Of a stretch of 30,025 nt of DNA, positions 23,716 to 30,025 are shown piece after piece (position 1 is the first letter of the stretch; each line of letters begins with the position of its first letter). The translations under genes were made by a program, and so were the position numbers. The notes under the pieces are model-generated. The model was not told the origin of the DNA. It ran no database searches and saw nothing but the letters and a program-made list of their open reading frames with translations. The stretch lies in contig JAXDBW010000048.1 in NCBI GenBank assembly GCA_034678405.1, positions 1-30,025 of the forward strand, given 5' to 3'. This DNA comes from JAXDBW01 sp034678405 (lineage in GTDB: Bacteria > Patescibacteriota > Patescibacteriia > UBA10025 > JAHIVO01).

Positions 23716-23853
23716 ATGTCTCACAATGATGAACAGGTTTCAATCCTGCAGCGCGTTGGTTCTCACGGGCTCCGTATCTTCGGATTGCCAATGCCGGAAG
23801 AACATGACGATCAACCACACGTAGACGCGGAGGTCCACGATGTCTCTGAGTAA
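23716..23853 (+). CDS. Small acidic protein of unknown function
   Basis: This 45-residue protein starts at ATG 23716, where GGAGGAG lies four to nine bases upstream, one of the best ribosome-binding sites in the window. The N-terminal half (SILQRVGSHGLRIFGLPMP) could form a short amphipathic helix. The rest is rich in Asp, Glu and His (EEHDDQPHVDAEVHD). There is no signal peptide or membrane segment. The end overlaps the zinc-ribbon start by 14 bases, implying coupled translation. An upstream ATG at 23659 lacks a ribosome-binding site and falls at the terminator. I do not recognise the family. Confidence 0.6.
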   Translation: MSHNDEQVSILQRVGSHGLRIFGLPMPEEHDDQPHVDAEVHDVSE

Positions 23854-24040
23854 CGCTAAATGCCCGCATCCAGACTGCGGCGCAGAGATCGCTGTCTATT
23901 CAGACGGCAGTTATCATTGTTTCAGGTGTAATCGTGGTGGTCACGTGCACGACCGCACGCGACGAAACTGGGGCTTCTGCCTCATTGACCCGACTCGGCA
24001 CCTCGACATCATCGTGCCGCTCACCGACGTCTTCGTCTAG
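23840..24040 (+). CDS. Small zinc-ribbon protein, phage-primase-like
   Basis: This 66-residue protein starts six bases after a clear GGAGG, inside the end of the previous gene. Residues 8-34 contain a zinc ribbon with C8-x4-C13 and C27-x2-C30, in the form CPHPDCGAEIAVYSDG, then YHCFRCNRGGH. The wording CxxxxCG-x-YSDGSYHCFRC closely resembles the zinc-binding domain of T7-type phage primase-helicases and the CHC2 primase finger, which read template DNA. No primase catalytic domain follows: the remaining 30 residues end in a hydrophobic stretch (HLDIIVPLTDVFV). It may bind nucleic acid or be a remnant of a larger gene. An intrinsic terminator follows within 30 bases. Confidence 0.68.
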   Translation: MSLSNAKCPHPDCGAEIAVYSDGSYHCFRCNRGGHVHDRTRRNWGFCLIDPTRHLDIIVPLTDVFV

Positions 24041-24064
24041 GGAGGGTGATCAGTTCTTTTCTTG

Positions 24065-24095
24065 GCACACTGGATAGCATCCGGTGTGCTTTTTT
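24065..24095 (+). terminator. Intrinsic terminator of the small-gene cassette
   Basis: An 11-bp stem starting GCACAC (24065-24070), closed by a 3-base loop and ending GTGTGC (24084-24089), is followed by six T (24090-24095). The T run covers part of the priA stop codon on the opposite strand. Confidence 0.85.
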
Positions 24096-25944
24096 ATAAA
24101 ATAGTTTCTGGGTCACGATCAATGGTCCAGGTGTCCGGAACGTCCTGGAGTATGTGACGAATGACCTTTTCGGGGGTATCGGGACTGTATCGCAGCAGCA
24201 CGTACATAGACCATTTATTGTGTTGTTTGGGATGAAGCGGAGTAATAATTGAGGTGTCAAGTGGAGTGGCATTGAGCTTTATATACAGGCGCTCAGCTTC
24301 TTTGACCATGGTAGCTTTGTCAGCGTGCGTAAAGGTAAGTTTGATGAGGTTACCGGCGGGTGGATAGCCAAGGTGCTTACGCAGTTGTATTTCTTCGCTG
24401 TAGAACGTATCTAACCCCTCCGGAAAATGCGCAAAGACTGGCAGGTCGGGTGAAAAGGTCTGGATGAGTAGGGGAGCAGTGGAGTAATATCGGAGCAACG
24501 CCAGTATCTGCCAGGTACGCTCAGCGGCTCGGTAGTCAGCCAGGTGGAGAAATGTATCGGCCGAGACCACACCCACCAGACCGATAGTTTCCCAGGGGAT
24601 GAGTGAGAAAGCCCGGCTGGTTCCCACGATGATATCTGCGTCGATTTCTTTTGGTATGTCGGTGTCACTATCGATACGCAATACGCGTGCGTGAGAAAAC
24701 GTTTTGTGGAGGTATGTTTCCACTGACTGCGTGCCAATGCCACTTGGTTTGAGGTCAATACCGCCGCAGTCGGGGCAGAACTTCGGTATGTCGGTTTTTG
24801 CATTACACCGGTGACAGTAGAGCTGCTGTGATTCCGTATGGTACATGGCTGGCTGGCCACAGGAAGAGCAGGGGACGATGTAGCCACAATCACGGCAGAT
24901 CATCGCTGCAGCAGCTCCGCGTTTATTGAGGAAGAGGAATGTGCGTTTCTTTTGCTCCAGCTGTTTAGCAACCTGATCATGCAGCGTGTCTGATAGTACC
25001 GCGAAGTTTTTCTTTTTATGCTCTTCTCGCATGTCAATGGTCGAAACAGCGTGGTCGGCCCGCGAAAACGCATGGCGGTTTTTCTCATGGGCATACGTAG
25101 CTACTGATGGAGCGGGAGAGTGGTAGAGTATCGGCGTATGGTGCAAGTGGCTCAGCTGGGCGACGACCGTTCGTACGTCAAACCGTGGGTTCTGGTCGGA
25201 CTGATGATGGTTCTGATTTTCCTCATGATCGATGACCAGCCACTGGAGGTGGTGTAATGGGAGGAAGACCGCAAGCTTAGTCCCAATAATAATTGCCTGG
25301 GGATCAGTTTGGATTTTCTGCCAGGCGGCATAGGCTTGATTTTTATTAAGCTTTGCGTGGAATCGCACGATATGCTCGGCTTGGTCTGACGATACGCACT
25401 CGGCAATCGATGCAATCTGGTCAACTTCGGGTACGATGATCAACGTCATGCCATCGGTAGTAGCGGCCAGCTCGCGGTAAAAAAGTTGCGATTGATTGTG
25501 AGAGCTGGGTATGATGATAGCATCCGTGTGCGCTTCCAGTATACTGTGGACAGTATCTACGCAGCCACGATCATCGGACAATGTAGCAGGCTGGTGTTTC
25601 GGGGTGCGCACAGCATGGCTACGCTTCGGAATCGGCGGAAGCATGGTCTTGGTGATCGTGCCGATAGACACGCCATAGTATTCTGCCATCCACTCAGCGA
25701 GCTGCAGTTGTTCCGTGGTGACGACTGGCTCTGGGTCAATAATGCGAGCGAGCTCCTTGAGTGGCTTGTCAATGCTGCTCTGGTCCGCCAAACGCAACAC
25801 AACCCCTTCACGTGGACTATTGCGGAACGGCATCTCTACCAGTTGACCGGGTTTAATGGAGCTTACTAAGTCGCTGGGTACTCGGTAGTCAAATATGCCC
25901 AAGCTCTTCGGGAAACGCTGGGATAATAGTATCTGAGCAATCAT
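24094..25944 (-). CDS. priA: Primosomal protein N' (PriA), helicase motifs degenerate
   Basis: PriA recognises stalled replication forks and reloads the replicative helicase. The 616 residues follow the family from the N-terminal 3'-end-binding domain (RFPKSLGIFDYRVP, VEMPFRNSPREGVVL) to the C-terminus. All eight zinc Cys are present (C350, C353, C359, C362, C377, C380, C390, C393). The helicase core has lost its ATPase motifs: the Walker A position (about 144-153) reads IIPSSHNQSQ instead of GxTGSGKTE, the DEEH box reads DHEEN (239-243), and the late GRAGR motif reads LRYYSTAP. The surrounding motifs GTKLAVFLPL, ERTWQILALL and LIQTF remain, so this is a diverged PriA. It probably acts as a fork-binding scaffold without unwinding. 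Confidence 0.93.
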   Translation of the reverse strand: MIAQILLSQRFPKSLGIFDYRVPSDLVSSIKPGQLVEMPFRNSPREGVVLRLADQSSIDKPLKELARIIDPEPVVTTEQLQLAEWMAEYYGVSIGTITKTMLPPIPKRSHAVRTPKHQPATLSDDRGCVDTVHSILEAHTDAIIIPSSHNQSQLFYRELAATTDGMTLIIVPEVDQIASIAECVSSDQAEHIVRFHAKLNKNQAYAAWQKIQTDPQAIIIGTKLAVFLPLHHLQWLVIDHEENQNHHQSDQNPRFDVRTVVAQLSHLHHTPILYHSPAPSVATYAHEKNRHAFSRADHAVSTIDMREEHKKKNFAVLSDTLHDQVAKQLEQKKRTFLFLNKRGAAAAMICRDCGYIVPCSSCGQPAMYHTESQQLYCHRCNAKTDIPKFCPDCGGIDLKPSGIGTQSVETYLHKTFSHARVLRIDSDTDIPKEIDADIIVGTSRAFSLIPWETIGLVGVVSADTFLHLADYRAAERTWQILALLRYYSTAPLLIQTFSPDLPVFAHFPEGLDTFYSEEIQLRKHLGYPPAGNLIKLTFTHADKATMVKEAERLYIKLNATPLDTSIITPLHPKQHNKWSMYVLLRYSPDTPEKVIRHILQDVPDTWTIDRDPETIL

Positions 25945-25953
25945 AGTACCTGC

Positions 25954-25962
25954 ATTGTATCA
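25954..25962 (-). promoter_or_regulatory. Extended -10 promoter of priA
   Basis: On the minus strand TGA is followed by TACAAT (25954-25959), an extended -10 element. The predicted start near 25947 is only about three bases before the priA ATG, so the transcript would be practically leaderless. A weak -35 (TTTAGT) lies 17 bases upstream. Confidence 0.5.
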
Positions 25963-25976
25963 TGCCACTCGCCAAT

Positions 25977-26009
25977 ACTAAAGCCGCCTCCCATGTAGGG
26001 GAGCGGCGG
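25977..26009 (-). terminator. Terminator of the three-gene minus-strand unit
   Basis: On the minus strand CCGCC and TCCC (with a two-base bulge) pair with GGGA and GGCGG around a 6-base loop, followed by CTTTAGTATT. The T run is poor. It lies between the membrane-protein stop and the priA promoter, as expected. Confidence 0.55.
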
Positions 26010-26014
26010 TATGA

Positions 26015-26698
26015 CTAGAGATTTTTCATGAGTTGCTGCGAGGGTAGATACTCTGGCTGGACGAAACGCTCAAGTAGGGGAATGCGGAATTTGCTGTAGA
26101 GCCAGTTGACGAAGCTATTCAAGCCGACGTAACTCAGGGCGATGCCTCCGGTAAACATCATGCGTTCGATAAAGACTATCGGGATAAGCGCGATCCAGAC
26201 TTCAGCGGGGAGATTGAGGGCATAGAGGAAGGTAACGCCACCGATAGCGTGGGCGGTAAAGGTAGCGCCCAGGCTCTTCAAAACAAGGCTCTTCTGGGCA
26301 AAGGCAGCCACAACCGGAATCAGCCAGTACAGTGAGTAGTACCAGGCCTGGCGCCCCTCGGGATGCATGATAAAGAGTGTCATACAGGCAAGCGGGATGA
26401 GGGCGACGATAATCCGATACCGGCGCGCGCCGAAGTAGAGGGCGGCACAGGCGAGGGGGAAGAGGCGGATTATGGTTACCATATCTGGAGTCTGGCCAGT
26501 GATCAGGGCGTGGAGCGCTTTAACCAGGATTACGCTAGCCGCACCCCATATAGAGGTGAGCATGGCACCTGCGGCTGGGGCAAAGAAATCAAACAAAGAA
26601 AATGTTTGGTCTGCCCCAAACAATTTAGAAAACGGTATTGTGAGCAGGATGAGGCCGACGCCGACAAATACAGCGAGGGCGATGAGCTTCTTTTTCAT
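26015..26698 (-). CDS. Multi-spanning membrane protein of unknown function
   Basis: This 227-residue protein has about five or six membrane segments, starting with LIALAVFVGVGLILLTIPF and including PAAGAMLTSIWGAASVILVKAL, RIIVALIPLACMTLFIM, YSLYWLIPVVAAF and EVWIALIPIVFIERMMF. Conserved-looking features are a Gly/Ala-rich second helix and HPEGRQAWYYSLYW between helices. The general plan recalls small integral-membrane transport subunits such as ECF S-components, but I see no diagnostic motif. The frame is open further upstream into the neighbouring gene; I take ATG 26698, where a typical MKKK start is followed by the first helix. It is last in a three-gene unit, 11 bases after the MEMO/LigB-like gene. 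Confidence 0.75.
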   Translation of the reverse strand: MKKKLIALAVFVGVGLILLTIPFSKLFGADQTFSLFDFFAPAAGAMLTSIWGAASVILVKALHALITGQTPDMVTIIRLFPLACAALYFGARRYRIIVALIPLACMTLFIMHPEGRQAWYYSLYWLIPVVAAFAQKSLVLKSLGATFTAHAIGGVTFLYALNLPAEVWIALIPIVFIERMMFTGGIALSYVGLNSFVNWLYSKFRIPLLERFVQPEYLPSQQLMKNL

Positions 26699-26709
26699 AG
26701 TAACGATAG

Positions 26710-27507
26710 TTATGTATTTAGGGTATACTCCACAGCGAGATAGCCGACGCCGAGGGGGGCTTCGTAGGAGAGTATAGACGGAGTATACTCTATAGAATCC
26801 AAGATGCCAAGCAGCAGAGAGACCGGGCGGAGACCGCATTCACCCGCCTCATCGATGAAGTCTTTGTCTAGGGATATTAATTGCTCAGTAGCGTTATTGG
26901 CAATGTGCTGCCTGACAGTCTCATCGAATTTTGGGGCCCAGTGGGATTCTCCAGCGGGGGTGTCAGGACTGAGGCGGTGGGAGAGATCGGCCGAAGCGAT
27001 AACCGCCAGACGGCCAGTGTCATTGATCATGTCTTCTTGGAGAGCCTTACCGAATGCAAAATGTTCCGCTGGTGTTTTATTGCTCGGGTATACCGGGATG
27101 ATTTTGGGCTGTTTCTGGGGAGTGGCGTGGTGAATGAAATGCCAGGGCACCCCAATGCCGTGATCAAGTTCGACGTCGGTGTGGAGGGTGATTGGCCATG
27201 CACTCTCGAGGAGCTCTTTGTAATGGTGAATACGAGCTACGTCGCCGACGGCAGTGTACTCTGTCTCGAGGTCGCCAAATTCTTTAAAGCCGATTGTGAA
27301 CGACGGACTTTGGTTGAGAGAGAATGTCTCGGGCGTCGTCTTGCCATGGGGAGATATGACAAGCACGGCGTCAGGCTTGGCCTTAGCGAGATGAGCGGCT
27401 ATAGTCGTGAGACTGTTTGCGGTCTGCTGTACAAACCGCATGTTATCTCCGCCGATCGTAGGTATCACAAGCGGCGAGTGCGGTGTAATCGCAGCGTAGA
27501 CGATCAT
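26710..27507 (-). CDS. MEMO / class III extradiol dioxygenase-like protein (LigB fold)
   Basis: This 265-residue protein matches the LigB-type family often annotated as AmmeMemoRadiSam protein B. It has AAITPHSPLVIPTIG near the start, VLVISPHGKTTPE (about 50-62), LDHGIGVPWHFI (about 114-125), VIASADLSHRL (about 168-178) and the C-terminal DEAGECGLRPVSLLLGIL. The His residues in TPHSP, SPHG, LDHG and DLSH correspond to the metal and catalytic His positions of extradiol dioxygenases. No AMMECR1 or radical SAM partner is adjacent, so the usual three-part cluster is not conserved here. The reaction is unknown. It starts six bases after the repeat protein and is likely co-transcribed with it. Confidence 0.82.
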   Translation of the reverse strand: MIVYAAITPHSPLVIPTIGGDNMRFVQQTANSLTTIAAHLAKAKPDAVLVISPHGKTTPETFSLNQSPSFTIGFKEFGDLETEYTAVGDVARIHHYKELLESAWPITLHTDVELDHGIGVPWHFIHHATPQKQPKIIPVYPSNKTPAEHFAFGKALQEDMINDTGRLAVIASADLSHRLSPDTPAGESHWAPKFDETVRQHIANNATEQLISLDKDFIDEAGECGLRPVSLLLGILDSIEYTPSILSYEAPLGVGYLAVEYTLNT

Positions 27508-27513
27508 AGGCAG

Positions 27514-28920
27514 TTAGTTATCGAGCGTCAGAGGATCACCGAGCGGATGGATATTGAGCGCGGCGTCAGTGGTCCAAATAATATTATCCCAGCGCAGTCC
27601 GAGCGCATTAAATACCTCGGCCGAACTAATTCCTCGGCGTTTTCCGTTTGAAATGAAATACACGCCGCGTGAGCCGGGAGAGGTTATGAGTTCGCCATCT
27701 TTAAACATGATAGGGTCACCCTTGGCAAATTGCGTTATACTCGAATCGTCGACGACGACCGGAGTGCGATTGGCGAAACGATTCTGTAATATTTCCTTTG
27801 ACCAGATTGAGTGCCGTATTCCGCTTTCAACGTAGGAGATGCCCCCAGTTTGTTTCGACTGCAGGAGGACGCCAGTTGGGTAAATGCTACTCATGTTGAT
27901 ATTGGCGCCGACGGTGTAGTAGGCCAAGTCTGACTCTGGAGCATTCTCGACTTCTTCGGGATTGAATCCGATTTTTCGAAAAATGTCAGGGGACTCAATT
28001 AAGCGCTTGCTATTTCCATCTATCAGCCAGACTCGGCCCGTACTGGTCGAGCGGACTAGTGAATAATTTGCAAATTTGATGGGGTCGCCAGTGGGGTATA
28101 GATCAATAACAGTGGAAGAGACCTGAATAATTCGTGATGGGTCAAATCGACTGAAGAAGGCTGATCGGGTAAGGAAGGGCCGCTTTTTACCATTCTGGAT
28201 CAAGTAGACGCCACGCTCACCCTGCACCTGAAGCAGCGAACCATCAGGGTAGCTCCGGGTAAACCACTGGTTAAAAAGGCGCCAGACGTTGTAGTTGGCG
28301 TTGTAGACATAGGGAGTATAGGTGTAGAGTCCGGCCGTGGCTTTCGAGGCGGGGATTACTGCGTAGCCATCGCCGGAGGTCTTGGTAATGCCGACACCCC
28401 AGCCAGTGAAGGTGTAGCCTTTTGAGGAGAGGTCCGGTAGGTAGCTCTCACGGAAGCGGCGAGCGGCCCAGTTCACTTGGTTAAAGAATCCTTTGTACTT
28501 CTGGATGGCGGGATCGTCCTTTGAGCAGCTGTCGCAGACGCCGAAGCCAGTCGCCCAATCGAGTTGGCGCTGCGTTGGACTACTGGTAGTGATCAGGCTT
28601 TGCTCGACTTGGAGACGGACAAGCAAATACTGGGGGTTGATGCGCCAGTACTGGCCAGCATCATAAATAATTTGGGCAGCCGATTTGACTGTGCCGTTGA
28701 CGTCCGTTGTTTTGTAGTTCGCCAATCCACTGCCTTGGTTCTGGAGAAACTTTTGAATTTGACTGACGGTGATAGTATTTGCATTCTCTAGCTCGTTATC
28801 AGTGAGGATGAGATTGCGATTAAATGTCGCAGCCAAAACAGGCTGTGGCAGGATCAGGGCCACGCTTAGCAAAAAAAGTGTCGAGAGGGCTATGATGTGA
28901 CGAAGTGCGTGTCGTTTCAT
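27514..28920 (-). CDS. Secreted protein with lysozyme-like N-domain and four tandem surface repeats
   Basis: This 468-residue exported protein has a signal peptide (HIIALSTLFLLSVALILPQPVLA). Residues about 32-225 form one domain. It contains VSQIQKFLQNQGSGLANY, SAAQIIYDAGQYWRINPQYLLVRLQVEQSL and a CDSC pair, and its helical pattern with Glu after QYLLVRLQV recalls a lysozyme/glucosaminidase fold; I infer cell-wall binding or cleavage. Four repeats of about 50 residues follow, each starting with a GVYLI or VWLI strand and N-G-K-x-R turn, then a helix, and ending in LYPTGDPI, GANI, FAKGDPI or LHPLGDPL-type turns. The repeats are probably surface display or cell-wall modules. I choose ATG 28920 for the signal peptide; ATG 28935 and 28956 are open upstream. 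Confidence 0.8.
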   Translation of the reverse strand: MKRHALRHIIALSTLFLLSVALILPQPVLAATFNRNLILTDNELENANTITVSQIQKFLQNQGSGLANYKTTDVNGTVKSAAQIIYDAGQYWRINPQYLLVRLQVEQSLITTSSPTQRQLDWATGFGVCDSCSKDDPAIQKYKGFFNQVNWAARRFRESYLPDLSSKGYTFTGWGVGITKTSGDGYAVIPASKATAGLYTYTPYVYNANYNVWRLFNQWFTRSYPDGSLLQVQGERGVYLIQNGKKRPFLTRSAFFSRFDPSRIIQVSSTVIDLYPTGDPIKFANYSLVRSTSTGRVWLIDGNSKRLIESPDIFRKIGFNPEEVENAPESDLAYYTVGANINMSSIYPTGVLLQSKQTGGISYVESGIRHSIWSKEILQNRFANRTPVVVDDSSITQFAKGDPIMFKDGELITSPGSRGVYFISNGKRRGISSAEVFNALGLRWDNIIWTTDAALNIHPLGDPLTLDN

Positions 28921-28946
28921 AGGCGATTGAACCATTAGTCTACCAT

Positions 28947-28955
28947 AGTATATCA
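28947..28955 (-). promoter_or_regulatory. Extended -10 promoter of the three-gene minus-strand unit
   Basis: On the minus strand TGA precedes TATACT (28947-28952), an extended -10 element without a clear -35. The predicted start near 28940 gives a leader of about 20 bases to ATG 28920. Confidence 0.45.
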
Positions 28956-28976
28956 CAAAACAAAAGACGGGGCGTA

Positions 28977-28985
28977 TGGTATAGT
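28977..28985 (+). promoter_or_regulatory. Extended -10 promoter of the GT26 gene
   Basis: TGG precedes TATAGT (28980-28985). The predicted start near 28992 is six bases before ATG 28998. It is back-to-back with the minus-strand promoter at 28947-28955, about 30 bases away. Confidence 0.5.
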
Positions 28986-28997
28986 ATAGGTAACAAT

Positions 28998-29747
28998 ATG
29001 AAGCTAGATATATTAGGCACCGGTGTTGATTCCCTCACAAAATCCGCGGTATTAGAACGGATTGGGGAATATATTCATGGTCGGGGAAGTCATCTGATTG
29101 TGACGGTAAATCCAGAATTTATCATGGCTGCCCGCCATGATCCAGAGTTTCGTCATATATTAAATACAGCCTCACTCGCCGTGCCGGATGGGTTTGGGCT
29201 ACATTTTGCCGCTCGTCGCCAGGGGCAGCGGATTGCTGAGCGTATCACGGGAGTTGACTTGATGAGTGAAATCGCCGCACTCGCGGCGCGGGAGGGGGGG
29301 CGTGTGTTTCTCCTCGGTGCGCGTCGCGGCATCGCCGCTGGTGCGGCCTACGCCCTCATGCAGCAGCACCCCGGGCTCGACGTGGTTGGGGCCGAGTCTG
29401 GCTACCGCCGGTGGCATCGACATATGACCGATGAGAAACTTCGAGCGATGATCAACCGAAAGAAACCAGATATCCTCTTCGTCGCGTTTGGCCAGGTCAA
29501 GCAAGAGAAGTGGCTGTACCGAAATCTTCCCTTGCTCCCGACGGTACGGGTAGCGATGGGAGTCGGTGGGTCGTTTGACTACATTGCTGGCCGGGTGCGG
29601 CGGGCTCCGGTGTGGATGCGTAGGCTCGGACTCGAGTGGCTGTTCCGTTTGGGGCGTCAGCCATGGCGCCTACCCCGCATCATGACAGCGGTTGTGCGCT
29701 TCCTCTGGGCTGTGATACGATTACCACATAATGAGGAGAGGTTGTAG
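28998..29747 (+). CDS. WecB/TagA/CpsF family glycosyltransferase (GT26)
   Basis: This 249-residue enzyme likely transfers an N-acetylmannosamine-type sugar to a lipid-linked acceptor in surface polysaccharide or teichoic-acid-like synthesis. Family motifs appear in order: LIVTVNPEFIMAARHDPEF (33-51), AVPDGFGLHFAAR (61-73), ITGVDLM (83-89), RVFLLGARRG (101-110), PDILFVAFGQVKQEKW, VAMGVGGSFDYIAGRVRRAPVWMRRLGLEWLFRL and then RQPWRL. It stands first in a plus-strand unit divergent from the repeat protein. No Shine-Dalgarno site precedes ATG 28998. The next gene follows after two bases, so the two are co-transcribed. Confidence 0.93.
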   Translation: MKLDILGTGVDSLTKSAVLERIGEYIHGRGSHLIVTVNPEFIMAARHDPEFRHILNTASLAVPDGFGLHFAARRQGQRIAERITGVDLMSEIAALAAREGGRVFLLGARRGIAAGAAYALMQQHPGLDVVGAESGYRRWHRHMTDEKLRAMINRKKPDILFVAFGQVKQEKWLYRNLPLLPTVRVAMGVGGSFDYIAGRVRRAPVWMRRLGLEWLFRLGRQPWRLPRIMTAVVRFLWAVIRLPHNEERL

Positions 29748-29749
29748 TT

Positions 29750-30025
29750 ATGAAAAAAATACTACTCAGTCTAGGTGTTATCATGATGGGAGTTCTGATA
29801 CTTCCCCGCATGACGCTGGCTTTGGGTGAGCGCATTATCTCATTTGATGTAGTCGCCGTTATCCAAACCGATAGCAGCATTCAGGTGAGCGAGACAATAG
29901 TATATGATTTTGGGACGGCGGAGCGACATGGAATCTACCGCGATATTCCTTATGCGTATTCTCGAGATGGTTCCTCGTATAAAGTCCGCTTGTCAATTGA
30001 TGCAGTGACTAATGAATCGGGTGAC
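29750..30025 (+). CDS. DUF2207-like membrane protein, N-terminal part (runs off window)
   Basis: The first 92 residues are visible and the frame is open to the right edge. A signal segment (ILLSLGVIMMGVLILPRMTLA) is followed by the start of a DUF2207 domain: RIISFDVVAVIQTDSSIQVSETIVYDFG, then RHGIYRDIPY, the characteristic HGIxRxIP motif. Family members are predicted membrane proteins with an extracytoplasmic N-terminal domain; function is unknown. AGGAGAGG ends nine bases before ATG 29750, a usable ribosome-binding site. It follows the glycosyltransferase by two bases. Confidence 0.8.
   Translation, partial: MKKILLSLGVIMMGVLILPRMTLALGERIISFDVVAVIQTDSSIQVSETIVYDFGTAERHGIYRDIPYAYSRDGSSYKVRLSIDAVTNESGD

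Noticed and set aside
24046..24099. 17-codon GTG frame after GGGAGGG downstream of the zinc-ribbon gene
   Set aside because: It runs straight through the strong intrinsic terminator, so it would not be fully transcribed; the purine run is more likely chance.
26881..27651. 256-residue plus-strand frame
   Set aside because: It is antisense to the MEMO/LigB-like gene and the end of the repeat protein, both with clear motifs.
1..30025. Alternative genetic code with TGA as Gly or Trp
   Set aside because: The surface-protein gene ends in TGA in an ATGA overlap with a real downstream gene, and Trp is TGG throughout.
1..30025. CRISPR arrays, transposases or integrases
   Set aside because: No regularly spaced repeats and no transposase- or recombinase-like protein were found in any frame.

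Overview
The window looks like one contiguous stretch of a small bacterial chromosome, probably from the Candidate Phyla Radiation (Patescibacteria). This is inference from gene families: an ATPase-degenerate PriA, a chlamydia-type (class Ic) ribonucleotide reductase, a WecB/TagA-type glycosyltransferase, compact membrane-anchored proteins and frequent lack of Shine-Dalgarno sites. TGA is a normal stop and Trp is TGG, so the recoded Gracilibacteria/Absconditabacteria code is excluded. I cannot name the lineage.

Layout: the tail of an unknown gene (2-145) and a membrane-anchored parvulin-type isomerase (177-1391) precede a minus-strand tRNA-Gly/tRNA-Thr pair (1639-1790), with a repeat of the tRNA-Thr 3' end nearby. 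Next come a secreted fusion of an RlpA-like barrel and a D-Ala-D-Ala carboxypeptidase (1817-3394), a MacB/LolD-type ABC pair (3398-5381) and ftsE-ftsX (5398-6995). A tRNA-Gln lies inside a 21-bp perfect inverted repeat (7168-7265). The nrdA-nrdB operon (7676-11559) has a leader carrying two NrdR-box-like sites, a perfect DnaA box and a promoter.

From 11665 a Ca-binding/TSP1-like surface protein overlaps an orphan histidine kinase. A tight run of CoA-binding protein, rpiB, rpe-like, transaldolase, transketolase and PfkB kinase genes (15085-20006) supplies ribose phosphate, which fits with the upstream RNR in nucleotide supply. A cupredoxin-like protein and a membrane glycosyltransferase follow.

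The right part is mostly minus strand: def-fmt (translation initiation), priA, and a three-gene unit (repeat-rich secreted protein, MEMO/LigB-like protein, membrane protein). The most unusual element sits between def and priA on the opposite strand (23490-24095). It is a promoter, a Phe/Leu-rich leader peptide and mutually exclusive antiterminator/terminator hairpins, followed by two small genes with strong Shine-Dalgarno sites, one a stand-alone phage-primase-like zinc ribbon. The window ends in a GT26 glycosyltransferase and the start of a DUF2207-like protein.
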